DNA from: Paenibacillus sp. VTT E-133291
GTDB lineage: Bacteria; Bacillota; Bacilli; Paenibacillales; Paenibacillaceae
DNA: 64,000 nt
Assembly (NCBI RefSeq): GCF_002264395.1
Contig: NZ_NFVA01000005.1
Span: forward strand, 82,033 to 146,032
Reading direction: 5' to 3'
The position numbers and the translations under genes are program-made. This document shows positions 7,937 to 16,019 of the stretch, piece after piece. Positions within the stretch are counted from its first letter, which is position 1. Every line of letters starts with the position of its first letter. The notes under the pieces are model-generated. The model had not been told where the DNA came from. It did no database searches and worked only from the letters and a program-made list of their open reading frames with translations.

Positions 7937-9238
7937 TTATTTCTTAAGCTTGTCCCAAGCTGCTTGCATGCCAGTCATCCAGCCGTTCACATCCACTTTG
8001 CCAGCAATCATCTGTTGAATAACACTAGCAAATTCTTGGGTTACACCATCAGGGAATTTAGAAGATTGCAAACCATACACCTTGTCTTCTTTTACATAAT
8101 TCCATACGTCAGATCCAAGCTTACCGATATCTTCAGGAGTAGCTTCGATTGTGGATAAAGCAGGAATGAATTTCCATTTTTTAACGATATACTCTTTACC
8201 CATATCAGAAGTTACCAACCAGTTCAAGAAGGTTTTAGCTTCTTCTTTAGATCCGGAATCTTTGTTTACAACAAGGTTAGCAGGAATACCTACAGTCATT
8301 TTATCGTTTTTCTCAGCATCTTCATTGATTGGCATTGGGAACATCCCGATGTTCATATCAGGTGTGATGTTATCTACAAGTGTTTGTGCCCAGTTCCCTT
8401 CTTGCATCATTGCGATTTCACCTTTAGCAAACATAGCCAAGTGAGTGTTAGCATCTGTGGTCAAAGGATTTTTTTGTCCGTATTTCAAAGTCAGGTTGAG
8501 CAAGTTGCTCCAATCTTCAAACACTTTGTTACCTACGATTGTACCCGTACCCTCATTCAAGCTCTTAATGAAGCCATTTACATCGTCTTGTTGTGCAAAT
8601 GCTACGCTAATGCCTTGGTTACCAAGGAGCCACCATTCTTGATATGCATTACCAAAAGGAGTTACGTCAATGGCTTGTAGTTTCTTAGCCGCTTCTTCTA
8701 GTTGTGACAATGTTTTTGGAGTTTCAGTGATGCCTGCTTTTTCAAACAGGTCTTTGTTATATACAAATCCAATACCTTCAAGGTTCATTGGCATACCGTA
8801 TACTTTACCGTCTTTAGTCATTGGCTCTGCAGCCATAGGAATCAGATCTTTCACCCAAGGTTGGTCGGACATATCCTCCATCTTATCTCCCCAAAGCTCC
8901 ATTTCAGCATATCCACCATTGGAGAAAATGTCAGGTGCGTCGCCGGAAGCAAACTTCGTCTTCAGTGCTGCTGCGTAATCGGCACCACCACCAACGGTTT
9001 GGATATCCAGCTTGATGTTAGGGTATTCTTTTTCAAATTCAACCTTGAGCTCATTCAGACCTTCAACGATTTCAGTTTTGAACTGAAAGATTTTAACCGT
9101 TTTTACTTGGCCTTTATCCGTGCCAGCGCTTCCATTTTGTGAGTTACTAGATGCGTTATTGCCTCCACCACATGCTGTTAATGCTAAACTCATAGCCATT
9201 ACTGCCGAAAGTGCAACTGCCGAGCGTTTCTTATTCAT
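7937..9238 (-). CDS. ABC sugar-transport solute-binding lipoprotein (family 1)
   Basis: 433 residues. Lipoprotein signal with lipobox LTAC (Cys23), then a Gly/Asn/Ser linker and a carbohydrate-binding fold of extracellular binding protein family 1 (VKTVKIFQFKTEIVEGLNEL, then the GDAPDIF hinge and EIAMMQEGNW). It captures an oligosaccharide on the outer membrane face and delivers it to the two permeases encoded just upstream. The ATG at 9238, preceded by AAGGGGGA, is chosen over the earlier in-frame codon at 9268. The binding protein is third in its operon here, after both permeases, whereas it is usually first. No ATPase gene is nearby. Confidence 0.9.
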   Translation of the reverse strand: MNKKRSAVALSAVMAMSLALTACGGGNNASSNSQNGSAGTDKGQVKTVKIFQFKTEIVEGLNELKVEFEKEYPNIKLDIQTVGGGADYAAALKTKFASGDAPDIFSNGGYAEMELWGDKMEDMSDQPWVKDLIPMAAEPMTKDGKVYGMPMNLEGIGFVYNKDLFEKAGITETPKTLSQLEEAAKKLQAIDVTPFGNAYQEWWLLGNQGISVAFAQQDDVNGFIKSLNEGTGTIVGNKVFEDWSNLLNLTLKYGQKNPLTTDANTHLAMFAKGEIAMMQEGNWAQTLVDNITPDMNIGMFPMPINEDAEKNDKMTVGIPANLVVNKDSGSKEEAKTFLNWLVTSDMGKEYIVKKWKFIPALSTIEATPEDIGKLGSDVWNYVKEDKVYGLQSSKFPDGVTQEFASVIQQMIAGKVDVNGWMTGMQAAWDKLKK

Positions 9239-9290
9239 TATGTTTTCCCCCTTAAGATAGTGGATCAAGTCTACAATATTTGGAACGGAG

Positions 9291-9317
9291 GGCTCGGTGT
9301 TAACCTTTCACCGAGCC
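9291..9317 (-). other. GC-rich hairpin spanning the permease stop codon
   Basis: GGCTCGGTG (9291-9299) and CACCGAGCC (9309-9317) form a perfect 9-bp stem with a 9-base loop, overlapping the end of the permease gene and preceding the binding-protein gene. There is no T-run, so RNA processing or mRNA stabilisation is more likely than termination. Confidence 0.65.
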
Positions 9318-10133
9318 AGCCGCTATTCCCTCAACAATGTAACGCTGCATAAACAGATAGAAGATGATAATTGGAGCAATCCCGATTACGAGAGCCGGAA
9401 GCGCCATATCCCATTGCTTGGTGTATTGACCAAAGAAGGAGAAGGTCGCCAGCGGAATGGTACGAAGTTCTGGTGCCTGAAGAATCAAGGAAGGCAGCAG
9501 ATAATCATTCCATATTCCAAGTGCATTCAGCACGATCGTTGTCATTACCATTGGCTTCAGCAAGGGAAGTACTATGCGGAAGAATACGGTAATTGGATTA
9601 CATCCGTCAACTGTTGCCGCCTCTTCGATTTCAAGCGGAACGGACTTGATAAAACCGTGGAACAGGAAGATTGCCATTGGAACACTGATCCCTAGATTCG
9701 TAATGATCAATCCTAGGAAGGAGTTGTTTACTCCAATTACATTTACGACTTTCAAGATTGGAATCATGATCGTTTGAAACGGAACAACCATTGCAGCTAC
9801 GAACAACAGCAGCAAAAATTGATTGAATTTCGTATTCGCCCGAACCATACGATAAGAAGCCATCGCACTAAACAGAGAGATCAGAATAACACTGATAACC
9901 GTTATGATAACCGAATTTCGGAAAGCTTCACCAAACCGTGCCAATTTCCAAGCATTTGTATAGTTCGACCACATAAATGTCTGTGGCCAGCTTGCGGCAT
10001 CACTCAGAATTTCACCGAAGGATTTCACTGAGTTCGCAAGTAAGAAATAAAATGGAGAGAGGAAGAGAAGGGCAAGAAGAATCATCAACACCTCTACGCC
10101 GATATTCCATCTGCCTTTTGACTTAGCGTTCAT
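9300..10133 (-). CDS. ABC sugar permease, MalG type
   Basis: 277 residues with six predicted membrane helices. The cytoplasmic EAA loop that contacts the ATPase is visible at about residues 170-190 (EIEEAATVDGCNPITVFFRI). It ends in the VEGIAAGSVKG tail typical of MalG/LacG-type subunits. Its ATG shares a base with the stop codon of the preceding permease (TAATG), so translation is coupled. Together the two permeases form the membrane channel for the sugar delivered by the binding protein at 7937-9238. Confidence 0.92.
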   Translation of the reverse strand: MNAKSKGRWNIGVEVLMILLALLFLSPFYFLLANSVKSFGEILSDAASWPQTFMWSNYTNAWKLARFGEAFRNSVIITVISVILISLFSAMASYRMVRANTKFNQFLLLLFVAAMVVPFQTIMIPILKVVNVIGVNNSFLGLIITNLGISVPMAIFLFHGFIKSVPLEIEEAATVDGCNPITVFFRIVLPLLKPMVMTTIVLNALGIWNDYLLPSLILQAPELRTIPLATFSFFGQYTKQWDMALPALVIGIAPIIIFYLFMQRYIVEGIAAGSVKG

Positions 10134-11014
10134 TAAGCTTCTACCTCCTTGCTCTTCGTAATACGGACCTGAATCAGAGTGATAATCGCTACGATAACAA
10201 AGAACAGCAGCGCTTTAGCAGTACCCAGACCGTAACGATTGTTCAGGAAGGCTTCATTGTAAATATTCATGGCAACCGACTCTGTAGATTTGAACGGTCC
10301 ACCTTTCGTCAAGGAAAGGTTAAGGTCGAACATTTTGAAGGACCAAGAAATCGCTAGGAACAAACCGATAGTTACAGCAGGCATGATCAATGGAACTACA
10401 ATGCTGCGCAGGACCTGCCAACGGGAGGCACCATCAATATCAGCCGCTTCCAATACTTCTTTCGATACGTTACTTAGAGAAGCGATGTAGATAACCATCA
10501 GATAACCAGATGACTGCCAAACAAAAACCATCACAATCGCCCAGAAGCCGGTTGTTGCATCACCCAGCCAAGGAAGATTAAAGAACGACCAGCCGGTGAG
10601 TTCTCCCATCGTTGCGAACCCTTTGATGAAGATAAATTGCCAGATGAACCCAAGCAACAATCCCCCAATAACGTTCGGCATAAAGAAAATAGTCCGAAGC
10701 ATGTTCCGTGTCTTTAAAGGTTTCGTTAACAGATAAGCTAGGAAGAATCCTACCACGTTAGTCAAAACAACACCTAACACAGTAAATCTTACTGTAAACC
10801 AAAAGGAAGACCAGAAGTCGGGGTCATTCGTAAATATAGTGGAGAAGTTTTGAAATCCGACCCAACTTACATGACCAGATACACCGTTCCAGTCTGTGAA
10901 AGAGTAATACATCCCCATGATGAATGGGATAATCGTTATTAAGGTAAAAAACAAGACTGCAGGACCAACGAAAAATGCTTGTTGACCTAACTGGGACAAC
11001 TTAGTGCCGCGCAT
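10133..11014 (-). CDS. ABC sugar permease, MalF type
   Basis: 293 residues, first gene of the operon running permease-permease-binding protein-GH42. Six hydrophobic helices, an IIPFIMGMYYSFTDWNG region near the N-terminus and the EAA loop EVLEAADIDGASRWQVLRSI at about residues 190-210 identify a MalF/UgpA-type subunit. It diverges from the sensor kinase gene at 11151 across 136 bp, which suggests that the two-component pair controls this operon. Confidence 0.92.
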   Translation of the reverse strand: MRGTKLSQLGQQAFFVGPAVLFFTLITIIPFIMGMYYSFTDWNGVSGHVSWVGFQNFSTIFTNDPDFWSSFWFTVRFTVLGVVLTNVVGFFLAYLLTKPLKTRNMLRTIFFMPNVIGGLLLGFIWQFIFIKGFATMGELTGWSFFNLPWLGDATTGFWAIVMVFVWQSSGYLMVIYIASLSNVSKEVLEAADIDGASRWQVLRSIVVPLIMPAVTIGLFLAISWSFKMFDLNLSLTKGGPFKSTESVAMNIYNEAFLNNRYGLGTAKALLFFVIVAIITLIQVRITKSKEVEA

Positions 11015-11150
11015 TTATTGTCCCCCCCTTTCTTTTGCTCACTTACTTGTTTATGCTTTATACACATATTATCTGTTTTTTTGAGGCTACCTCACACCTA
11101 CGGAAGTGATCTTTCAGGTGTAAAATATTGATCGGATGTGACAAATTTCG

Positions 11151-12971
11151 ATGAAATGGAACACGATTCGCACAAAAATGATCGTTTTCATCCTACTCCC
11201 AACTTTAATCTGCATTATGGCCACAATGTTTATAAGTTACCACTTTAGTACTCAATCCTTAAGAACAAGAGCAGTAGATGAGAATACGAATCTTCTCTTT
11301 CAAGGCACTAAAAATATCCAAAGTCTGATTCAGGAGCTGAATCGACTCTCCCTTATCGTTTATTCAGATTCAGAATTCTACAGGTCACTGGAAGCCGGAT
11401 ACGAGGATATGCTAGCCAATGCACGAATCTACTCTTCTCTGAATTATATTTCATCCTCTATGCCTGACATCTCTCAGGTCTATTTATACGGTGTCAAAGA
11501 AAACACAGCTACTCTGCTTACCCAGAGTACACCGAAACGTTGGCAGGGTATCCCACCTTATCCTGACTCCAAAATCACTACCGAGTCTACGGTATCCATA
11601 CAGAGCACACATATAAGTCATAGCTACGGCCTAACGGCACCGATCCCGCAGTTCGTACCGGAACCAGTGTTTACCTTGCATAGAAGAATTGAAAAGGTCC
11701 CTACCACAAAGGCACTTGGCTACCTGTCGATTGATGTCAAGCTAACAGCGCTAACCGACATCATCAGTCAGTTATATGACCAGAAGCAAGAGAACATCTG
11801 GCTGCTGGATGGCAGCGGAAACATTGTCTATGGGGACAATAGCGAAGAATACGGTAAGAAACTGAAAGGTAATTGGTACAATGCACACATCGCGGGAAAT
11901 CCTAGCCCACAGGGCTACTTTGAAGAGGATAAAGCCATGTTTATTTACCAGAATATCGAAGGTCCAGGATTGAAATGGACACTGGTAAAGCAGATTCCTG
12001 TTTCCTATCTTTTCCGAGAAGCCAATGAAGCGGCAAAGATTAATATAGCACTGATGGTCCTGCTGTTGATTACCATTACTACACTAACAATCCTAATCTC
12101 TTTTCGAATCACAGCCCCGATTAAGCAGTTGACCCGCTATATGAATCAGGTCCAGACCGGGAAGCTTGATATCGATATCCGCCCCATGGGCAAAGACGAG
12201 ATCGGTGTCGTTACAGAGCGGTTCCGCAGTATGATGGATACGATCAACAATCTGATCCTGAGAGAGTATAAGCTTGAATTAACGAATAAAACGAATGAGC
12301 TGCGGGCTTTGCAAGCGCAGATCAATCCGCATTTTCTCAACAACACCTTGCAAATCATCGGTACGCTTGCCTTGGAGCTTAAGGTACCCCAAATCTATTC
12401 TCTTCTTTCGGCGCTTGCGAAAATGATGCGTTACAGCATGTACAATGAGGAGAAGATTGTCACCGTTAAAGACGAGCTGGATCATGTCAAAGCTTATATT
12501 GAATTGCAAAAGGAACGTTTTGAAAATAAATTCAGTTTCCGTTACGATATGGAGGAATCTCTTTTAGAGACATTTATGCCTAAAATGATTCTGCAGCCTA
12601 TTGTAGAAAATTATTTCAAACATGGGTTTAATCATTCCCGTACGGATGGATTCATTGAGATCACCTCAGCAAGAGCAGGTGACAAGCGGATGGAAATTCG
12701 TATCCAAAACAACGGAAATGCCATTCCTTCTGCGAAACTGGATCTTCTACGGCAGAAACTTCAACATTCCACTAGAACAGATATTGATTTATTAAGAAAT
12801 TCTGAGCAAGACAAGGAAGCTGCTGGATCTGGTATTGGTCTGCCGAACGTTCTGGCACGGCTCAAGCTAGTATGCGGAGACAGTGCCCTCTTGACTGTGG
12901 ACAACCTCAGAGCGGGTGGAGTGGTTGTAAGACTGGAAATAGACATTATAGCGGAGCGTGAGACGATATGA
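11151..12971 (+). CDS. YesM-type sensor histidine kinase
   Basis: 606 residues. Membrane helix about 10-30, an extracellular dCACHE-like sensor region (about 31-295), second helix about 296-318, HAMP domain about 319-370, then the His_kinase domain of the LytS/YesM class with phospho-acceptor H394 in QINPHFLNNTLQ. The C-terminal ATPase domain has IVENYFKHGF (N box) and GSGIGLPNVLARL (G box). It would sense an extracellular sugar or binding-protein complex and phosphorylate the response regulator whose gene overlaps its stop codon by 4 bases (ATGA). A weak GGATGTGA lies 9 bases before the ATG. Confidence 0.93.
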   Translation: MKWNTIRTKMIVFILLPTLICIMATMFISYHFSTQSLRTRAVDENTNLLFQGTKNIQSLIQELNRLSLIVYSDSEFYRSLEAGYEDMLANARIYSSLNYISSSMPDISQVYLYGVKENTATLLTQSTPKRWQGIPPYPDSKITTESTVSIQSTHISHSYGLTAPIPQFVPEPVFTLHRRIEKVPTTKALGYLSIDVKLTALTDIISQLYDQKQENIWLLDGSGNIVYGDNSEEYGKKLKGNWYNAHIAGNPSPQGYFEEDKAMFIYQNIEGPGLKWTLVKQIPVSYLFREANEAAKINIALMVLLLITITTLTILISFRITAPIKQLTRYMNQVQTGKLDIDIRPMGKDEIGVVTERFRSMMDTINNLILREYKLELTNKTNELRALQAQINPHFLNNTLQIIGTLALELKVPQIYSLLSALAKMMRYSMYNEEKIVTVKDELDHVKAYIELQKERFENKFSFRYDMEESLLETFMPKMILQPIVENYFKHGFNHSRTDGFIEITSARAGDKRMEIRIQNNGNAIPSAKLDLLRQKLQHSTRTDIDLLRNSEQDKEAAGSGIGLPNVLARLKLVCGDSALLTVDNLRAGGVVVRLEIDIIAERETI

Positions 12972-14629
12972 AGGCGTTAATTGTTGATGACGAAGCCAGA
13001 GTTAGAAAAGCAGTTAGACTTCTTGTTGACTGGGACGCGCATCAAATCGATGGGATTCTGGAAGCCGGAAACGGAAATGAGGCCATAGAGATTATTCGGC
13101 AAGCAAAACCCGCCTTAGTCATTATGGACATGATGATGGATTCCGGCAATGGCATAGAGTTAATGACATGGGTTAACGAATTTGCCGGCAACACCAAGTT
13201 TATTGTGGTCAGCGGACATAATGACTTCGAGTTCGTCCGCCAGACCGTACGCCATGGAGGGATTGATTACATCCTTAAACCCATTGAAGCAGAGGCCATC
13301 AATGTTGCAGTCGCTAAGGCAGTGACTGCCTGGCGTTCAGAGGAAGCTGATCGGAGCGAGCGACAGAAGCAGAGTATTCAGCTCAATGAGTTCAAGCCCA
13401 TCTACGGAGAAAAGCTTCTATCCGCGTTAATCGATGATCCGATCAACTCGGAATTATCCTTCCGAAGATTATGTAACGATGACATTATCCCGGACAATGT
13501 CCTCACTTCGCGCTTAATCCTGGTGCAGACAGACACAGGAAATAATCTCCTGCTCAAACGTTTTGGAGGAGACACTGGGCTCATGAATTACGCAATCGTC
13601 AATATATGCAATGAATTTCTACAAGGTCAGCATAAGGGTGTGGCCTTTCGTTACTGGGGAGGTCCTTCGGAGATTGCCATTATTCTATGGGATATTCAAA
13701 CGTCAGTTGTCGAGCTTATAGGTAAAATTAATCAGGGTATCTACGCTACCCTACAGGTCCGAATGCATTTCGGAATTAGCTGTATCGGTAGCCTGCCTAA
13801 GCAATTACCTTCTCAGCGTGCAGAAGTGGCCGAGGCCCTGCAGCGTCGAAATTTATTAGTTCATGAGGATTACTGCCATTTCTCCAGTTCTTCTGAAGAG
13901 TTTAAAGAGCGAAATGAAATCTCAAAGCCAAAAATTCAAGGAAATGCATCTCCGACGATCTTTGCTCGTGTGAAGGAGGATTGGAAAATGGCAGTCATCA
14001 GCGGAAGCCCTGAAGTTATATCCTCAGCAGCGCAGCACTGGGTAGACGAGCTTGGCCGAGGTGGTATTGTTACACCAGAGATCCTAAACTCATGGAAGAA
14101 TGATGCTCTTTTATTCCGTTCCCAGTTAGTACGTGAAATGTTAGGCCCTGATGCCGATAGCGCACTAGCCGAGCTAGAACAGGCCGACCATCTTCATCCG
14201 GCCCCTTATACGAACGGATACTCGTTCTCCTTATTTGCCTGGCGTGACTGGTCATTTGACCTGATGGAGCGACTGTCAGAAGTATTCTCGGCTAAACAAG
14301 CTAAAGAACGTAATCCTATGCATGACATCGTGAAATATATTGAACTCAATTACGCCTCCGATCTTTCCCTACAGGAGGTTGCCAGTAAGTTCTATGTTAG
14401 CCGCGAATATATATCACGCCGATTTAAACAGGAATACGGCATTAATTTCTCTGATTATATCGTTAACATCCGGATAGATAAAGCTAAGCTGCTTATGCAG
14501 AACCCTCGGCTTAGGCTGTCGCAAATTTCTGAAATGGTCGGGTTTCATGATGTGAAATACTTTAGCAAGGTCTTCAAGAAACAGATTGGGGCATCACCTA
14601 AGGACTACCGAAACCAGACTAAAATTTAA
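12968..14629 (+). CDS. YesN-type response regulator, AraC DNA-binding output
   Basis: 553 residues. Receiver domain 1-120 with acidic pocket D7/D8, phospho-acceptor D54 (VIMDMMMDS) and Lys in YILKPIEAE. A long linker follows, and the C-terminal ~100 residues form an AraC double helix-turn-helix (DLSLQEVASKFYVSREYISRRF, then VGFHDVKYFSKVFKKQIG). It overlaps the kinase gene by 4 bases, so the pair is co-translated. By family precedent it activates the adjacent divergent importer/GH42 operon. Confidence 0.93.
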   Translation: MKALIVDDEARVRKAVRLLVDWDAHQIDGILEAGNGNEAIEIIRQAKPALVIMDMMMDSGNGIELMTWVNEFAGNTKFIVVSGHNDFEFVRQTVRHGGIDYILKPIEAEAINVAVAKAVTAWRSEEADRSERQKQSIQLNEFKPIYGEKLLSALIDDPINSELSFRRLCNDDIIPDNVLTSRLILVQTDTGNNLLLKRFGGDTGLMNYAIVNICNEFLQGQHKGVAFRYWGGPSEIAIILWDIQTSVVELIGKINQGIYATLQVRMHFGISCIGSLPKQLPSQRAEVAEALQRRNLLVHEDYCHFSSSSEEFKERNEISKPKIQGNASPTIFARVKEDWKMAVISGSPEVISSAAQHWVDELGRGGIVTPEILNSWKNDALLFRSQLVREMLGPDADSALAELEQADHLHPAPYTNGYSFSLFAWRDWSFDLMERLSEVFSAKQAKERNPMHDIVKYIELNYASDLSLQEVASKFYVSREYISRRFKQEYGINFSDYIVNIRIDKAKLLMQNPRLRLSQISEMVGFHDVKYFSKVFKKQIGASPKDYRNQTKI

Positions 14630-14642
14630 TTCATACCTCGCT

Positions 14643-14689
14643 ACGAGAAAACGATTGTCTCCTTATATGGAAGACAACCGTTTCTCGCA
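14643..14689. terminator. Inverted repeat between response regulator and SGNH hydrolase
   Basis: CGAGAAAACGATTGTCTCC pairs with GGAAGACAACCGTTTCTCG (few mismatches). It separates convergent genes. The T-run is weak, so terminator function is probable rather than clear. Confidence 0.55.
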
Positions 14690-14727
14690 GAAATATAAGG
14701 ATAATGTATAGCGTGAAACTTAAATTC

Positions 14728-15894
14728 TTATATTTTTAAAAAGGCGTCCGCAACCGTCTTGCCGGCTTCGCCATTCGGATGCGGGTCGTCTGTTCCACTC
14801 ATATACTCCGGTCTGATAAGATGATCATCTGGTGCAGGTAATGATAATAGGCTTGCTATATCAAACACCCGGCTCACACCTATAGGCGGATTGGACAAAA
14901 TCTCACGATTCACCTTGCGCCAAGTCTCTTCTCTCTCGCCCTGGAAATTGAATGGCGGTACCGTACCTAGAATAATACTAGCTTCAGCATTTGCCCCCTT
15001 GATCTTAGAAATAAGGGTCTGCAAATCATCAAGAAGCTCGTCCGCCGAACGGCAGCCAATATCAATGTCATTTACTCCGAGTACGATCATCACTTCATCA
15101 CTCTGCTTAGCTTTGTTTAGCCATGGGCCATCCGCGGCCACATCATAAGCTCTAGCCCAGCCAGAGCCGAGATTCCATACCCCAATATCCGTGCTAAGGC
15201 CATCCGCAATTCTCGCAACCCAATATTCGTACGCATCCTTTAAGGTCCGCACACCTTGAGTAATCGAATCCCCCAGAAATACTAGTCTCTTGGTAACAGA
15301 TTTCTTATACCCAATAAAGCTTGGCAGTACCAAAAGATTATCAGACACAGTAAAACCATCCGCTGATTGCTGTGCAGCAAGATTTCCAGGCCCGTCATAA
15401 GCTGTAGCCAGCATCCCTTCTACATTGAAAGGAATCGATTTGCCTGCAGTGAGCGTCTTAATCGTCCACGTAAACGCCAAGTAATGACCCTCCGGTAGAA
15501 CAATGCTTGTCTCATCACTCCAGAAACATTCACCAGCCGCAACGGTTTTTGAGGCTTTGCCCTCAAAGGTAAGCGCATGCTGTGTATTTTCAGTTATCGT
15601 TCCGTCTGGTTCTGTTCCTCCGTCAGCGATATAAGCTGTCTCGATAACCCAGTCGCCTCCAGGTTCACTGCCTACAGCTTCTTGCCCTTGATCCCATGTA
15701 GAATCCACCGCATTGCTATGCCAGAACTTTAACTTTAACGTACCATTTTCCCTTAAACGAATATAAGTCCGGAACGTATGCGTAAACGGTTCTTGCCTAT
15801 TCATTATAAAATTCGCTGCAGTTGAAAGAACCGTTGCTGAGGTATAATCCGTCTGGTTCAATACTCCACTTCCCTTGGTTAAATTAGTATCCAT
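14728..15894 (-). CDS. SGNH/GDSL hydrolase, probable carbohydrate acetyl-esterase
   Basis: 388 residues without a signal peptide. The N-terminal ~195 residues are beta-rich and look like a jelly-roll. The catalytic half has the SGNH blocks: GDSITQG with Ser210, glycine in NLGSGWARAY, GVNDID with Asn275, and DDPHP with Asp369/His372. Enzymes with this arrangement often remove acetyl groups from xylan, xyloglucan or other glycans. It lies 125 bp downstream of the GH31 alpha-xylosidase on the same strand, with an inverted repeat between, which supports a role in deacetylating imported xylo-oligosaccharides (inference). GGGGGA precedes the ATG. Confidence 0.85.
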   Translation of the reverse strand: MDTNLTKGSGVLNQTDYTSATVLSTAANFIMNRQEPFTHTFRTYIRLRENGTLKLKFWHSNAVDSTWDQGQEAVGSEPGGDWVIETAYIADGGTEPDGTITENTQHALTFEGKASKTVAAGECFWSDETSIVLPEGHYLAFTWTIKTLTAGKSIPFNVEGMLATAYDGPGNLAAQQSADGFTVSDNLLVLPSFIGYKKSVTKRLVFLGDSITQGVRTLKDAYEYWVARIADGLSTDIGVWNLGSGWARAYDVAADGPWLNKAKQSDEVMIVLGVNDIDIGCRSADELLDDLQTLISKIKGANAEASIILGTVPPFNFQGEREETWRKVNREILSNPPIGVSRVFDIASLLSLPAPDDHLIRPEYMSGTDDPHPNGEAGKTVADAFLKI

Positions 15895-15931
15895 AACGTT
15901 TCCCCCGTTATTCAGTAAGATTGTAACACTA

Positions 15932-15987
15932 AAACCTCTCCAATAAACTAAGGGAACAGATCGTCCACCCTGTTTACAAGAGAGGTT
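15932..15987 (-). terminator. Inverted repeat between GH31 and SGNH genes
   Basis: On the minus strand AACCTCTC...GTAAAC pairs with GTTTAT..GAGAGGTTTTA. Probable partial terminator inside the GH31-SGNH unit. Confidence 0.5.
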
Positions 15988-16019
15988 ATGGCTATATCAA
16001 TATGCTTTAAGAAACAATC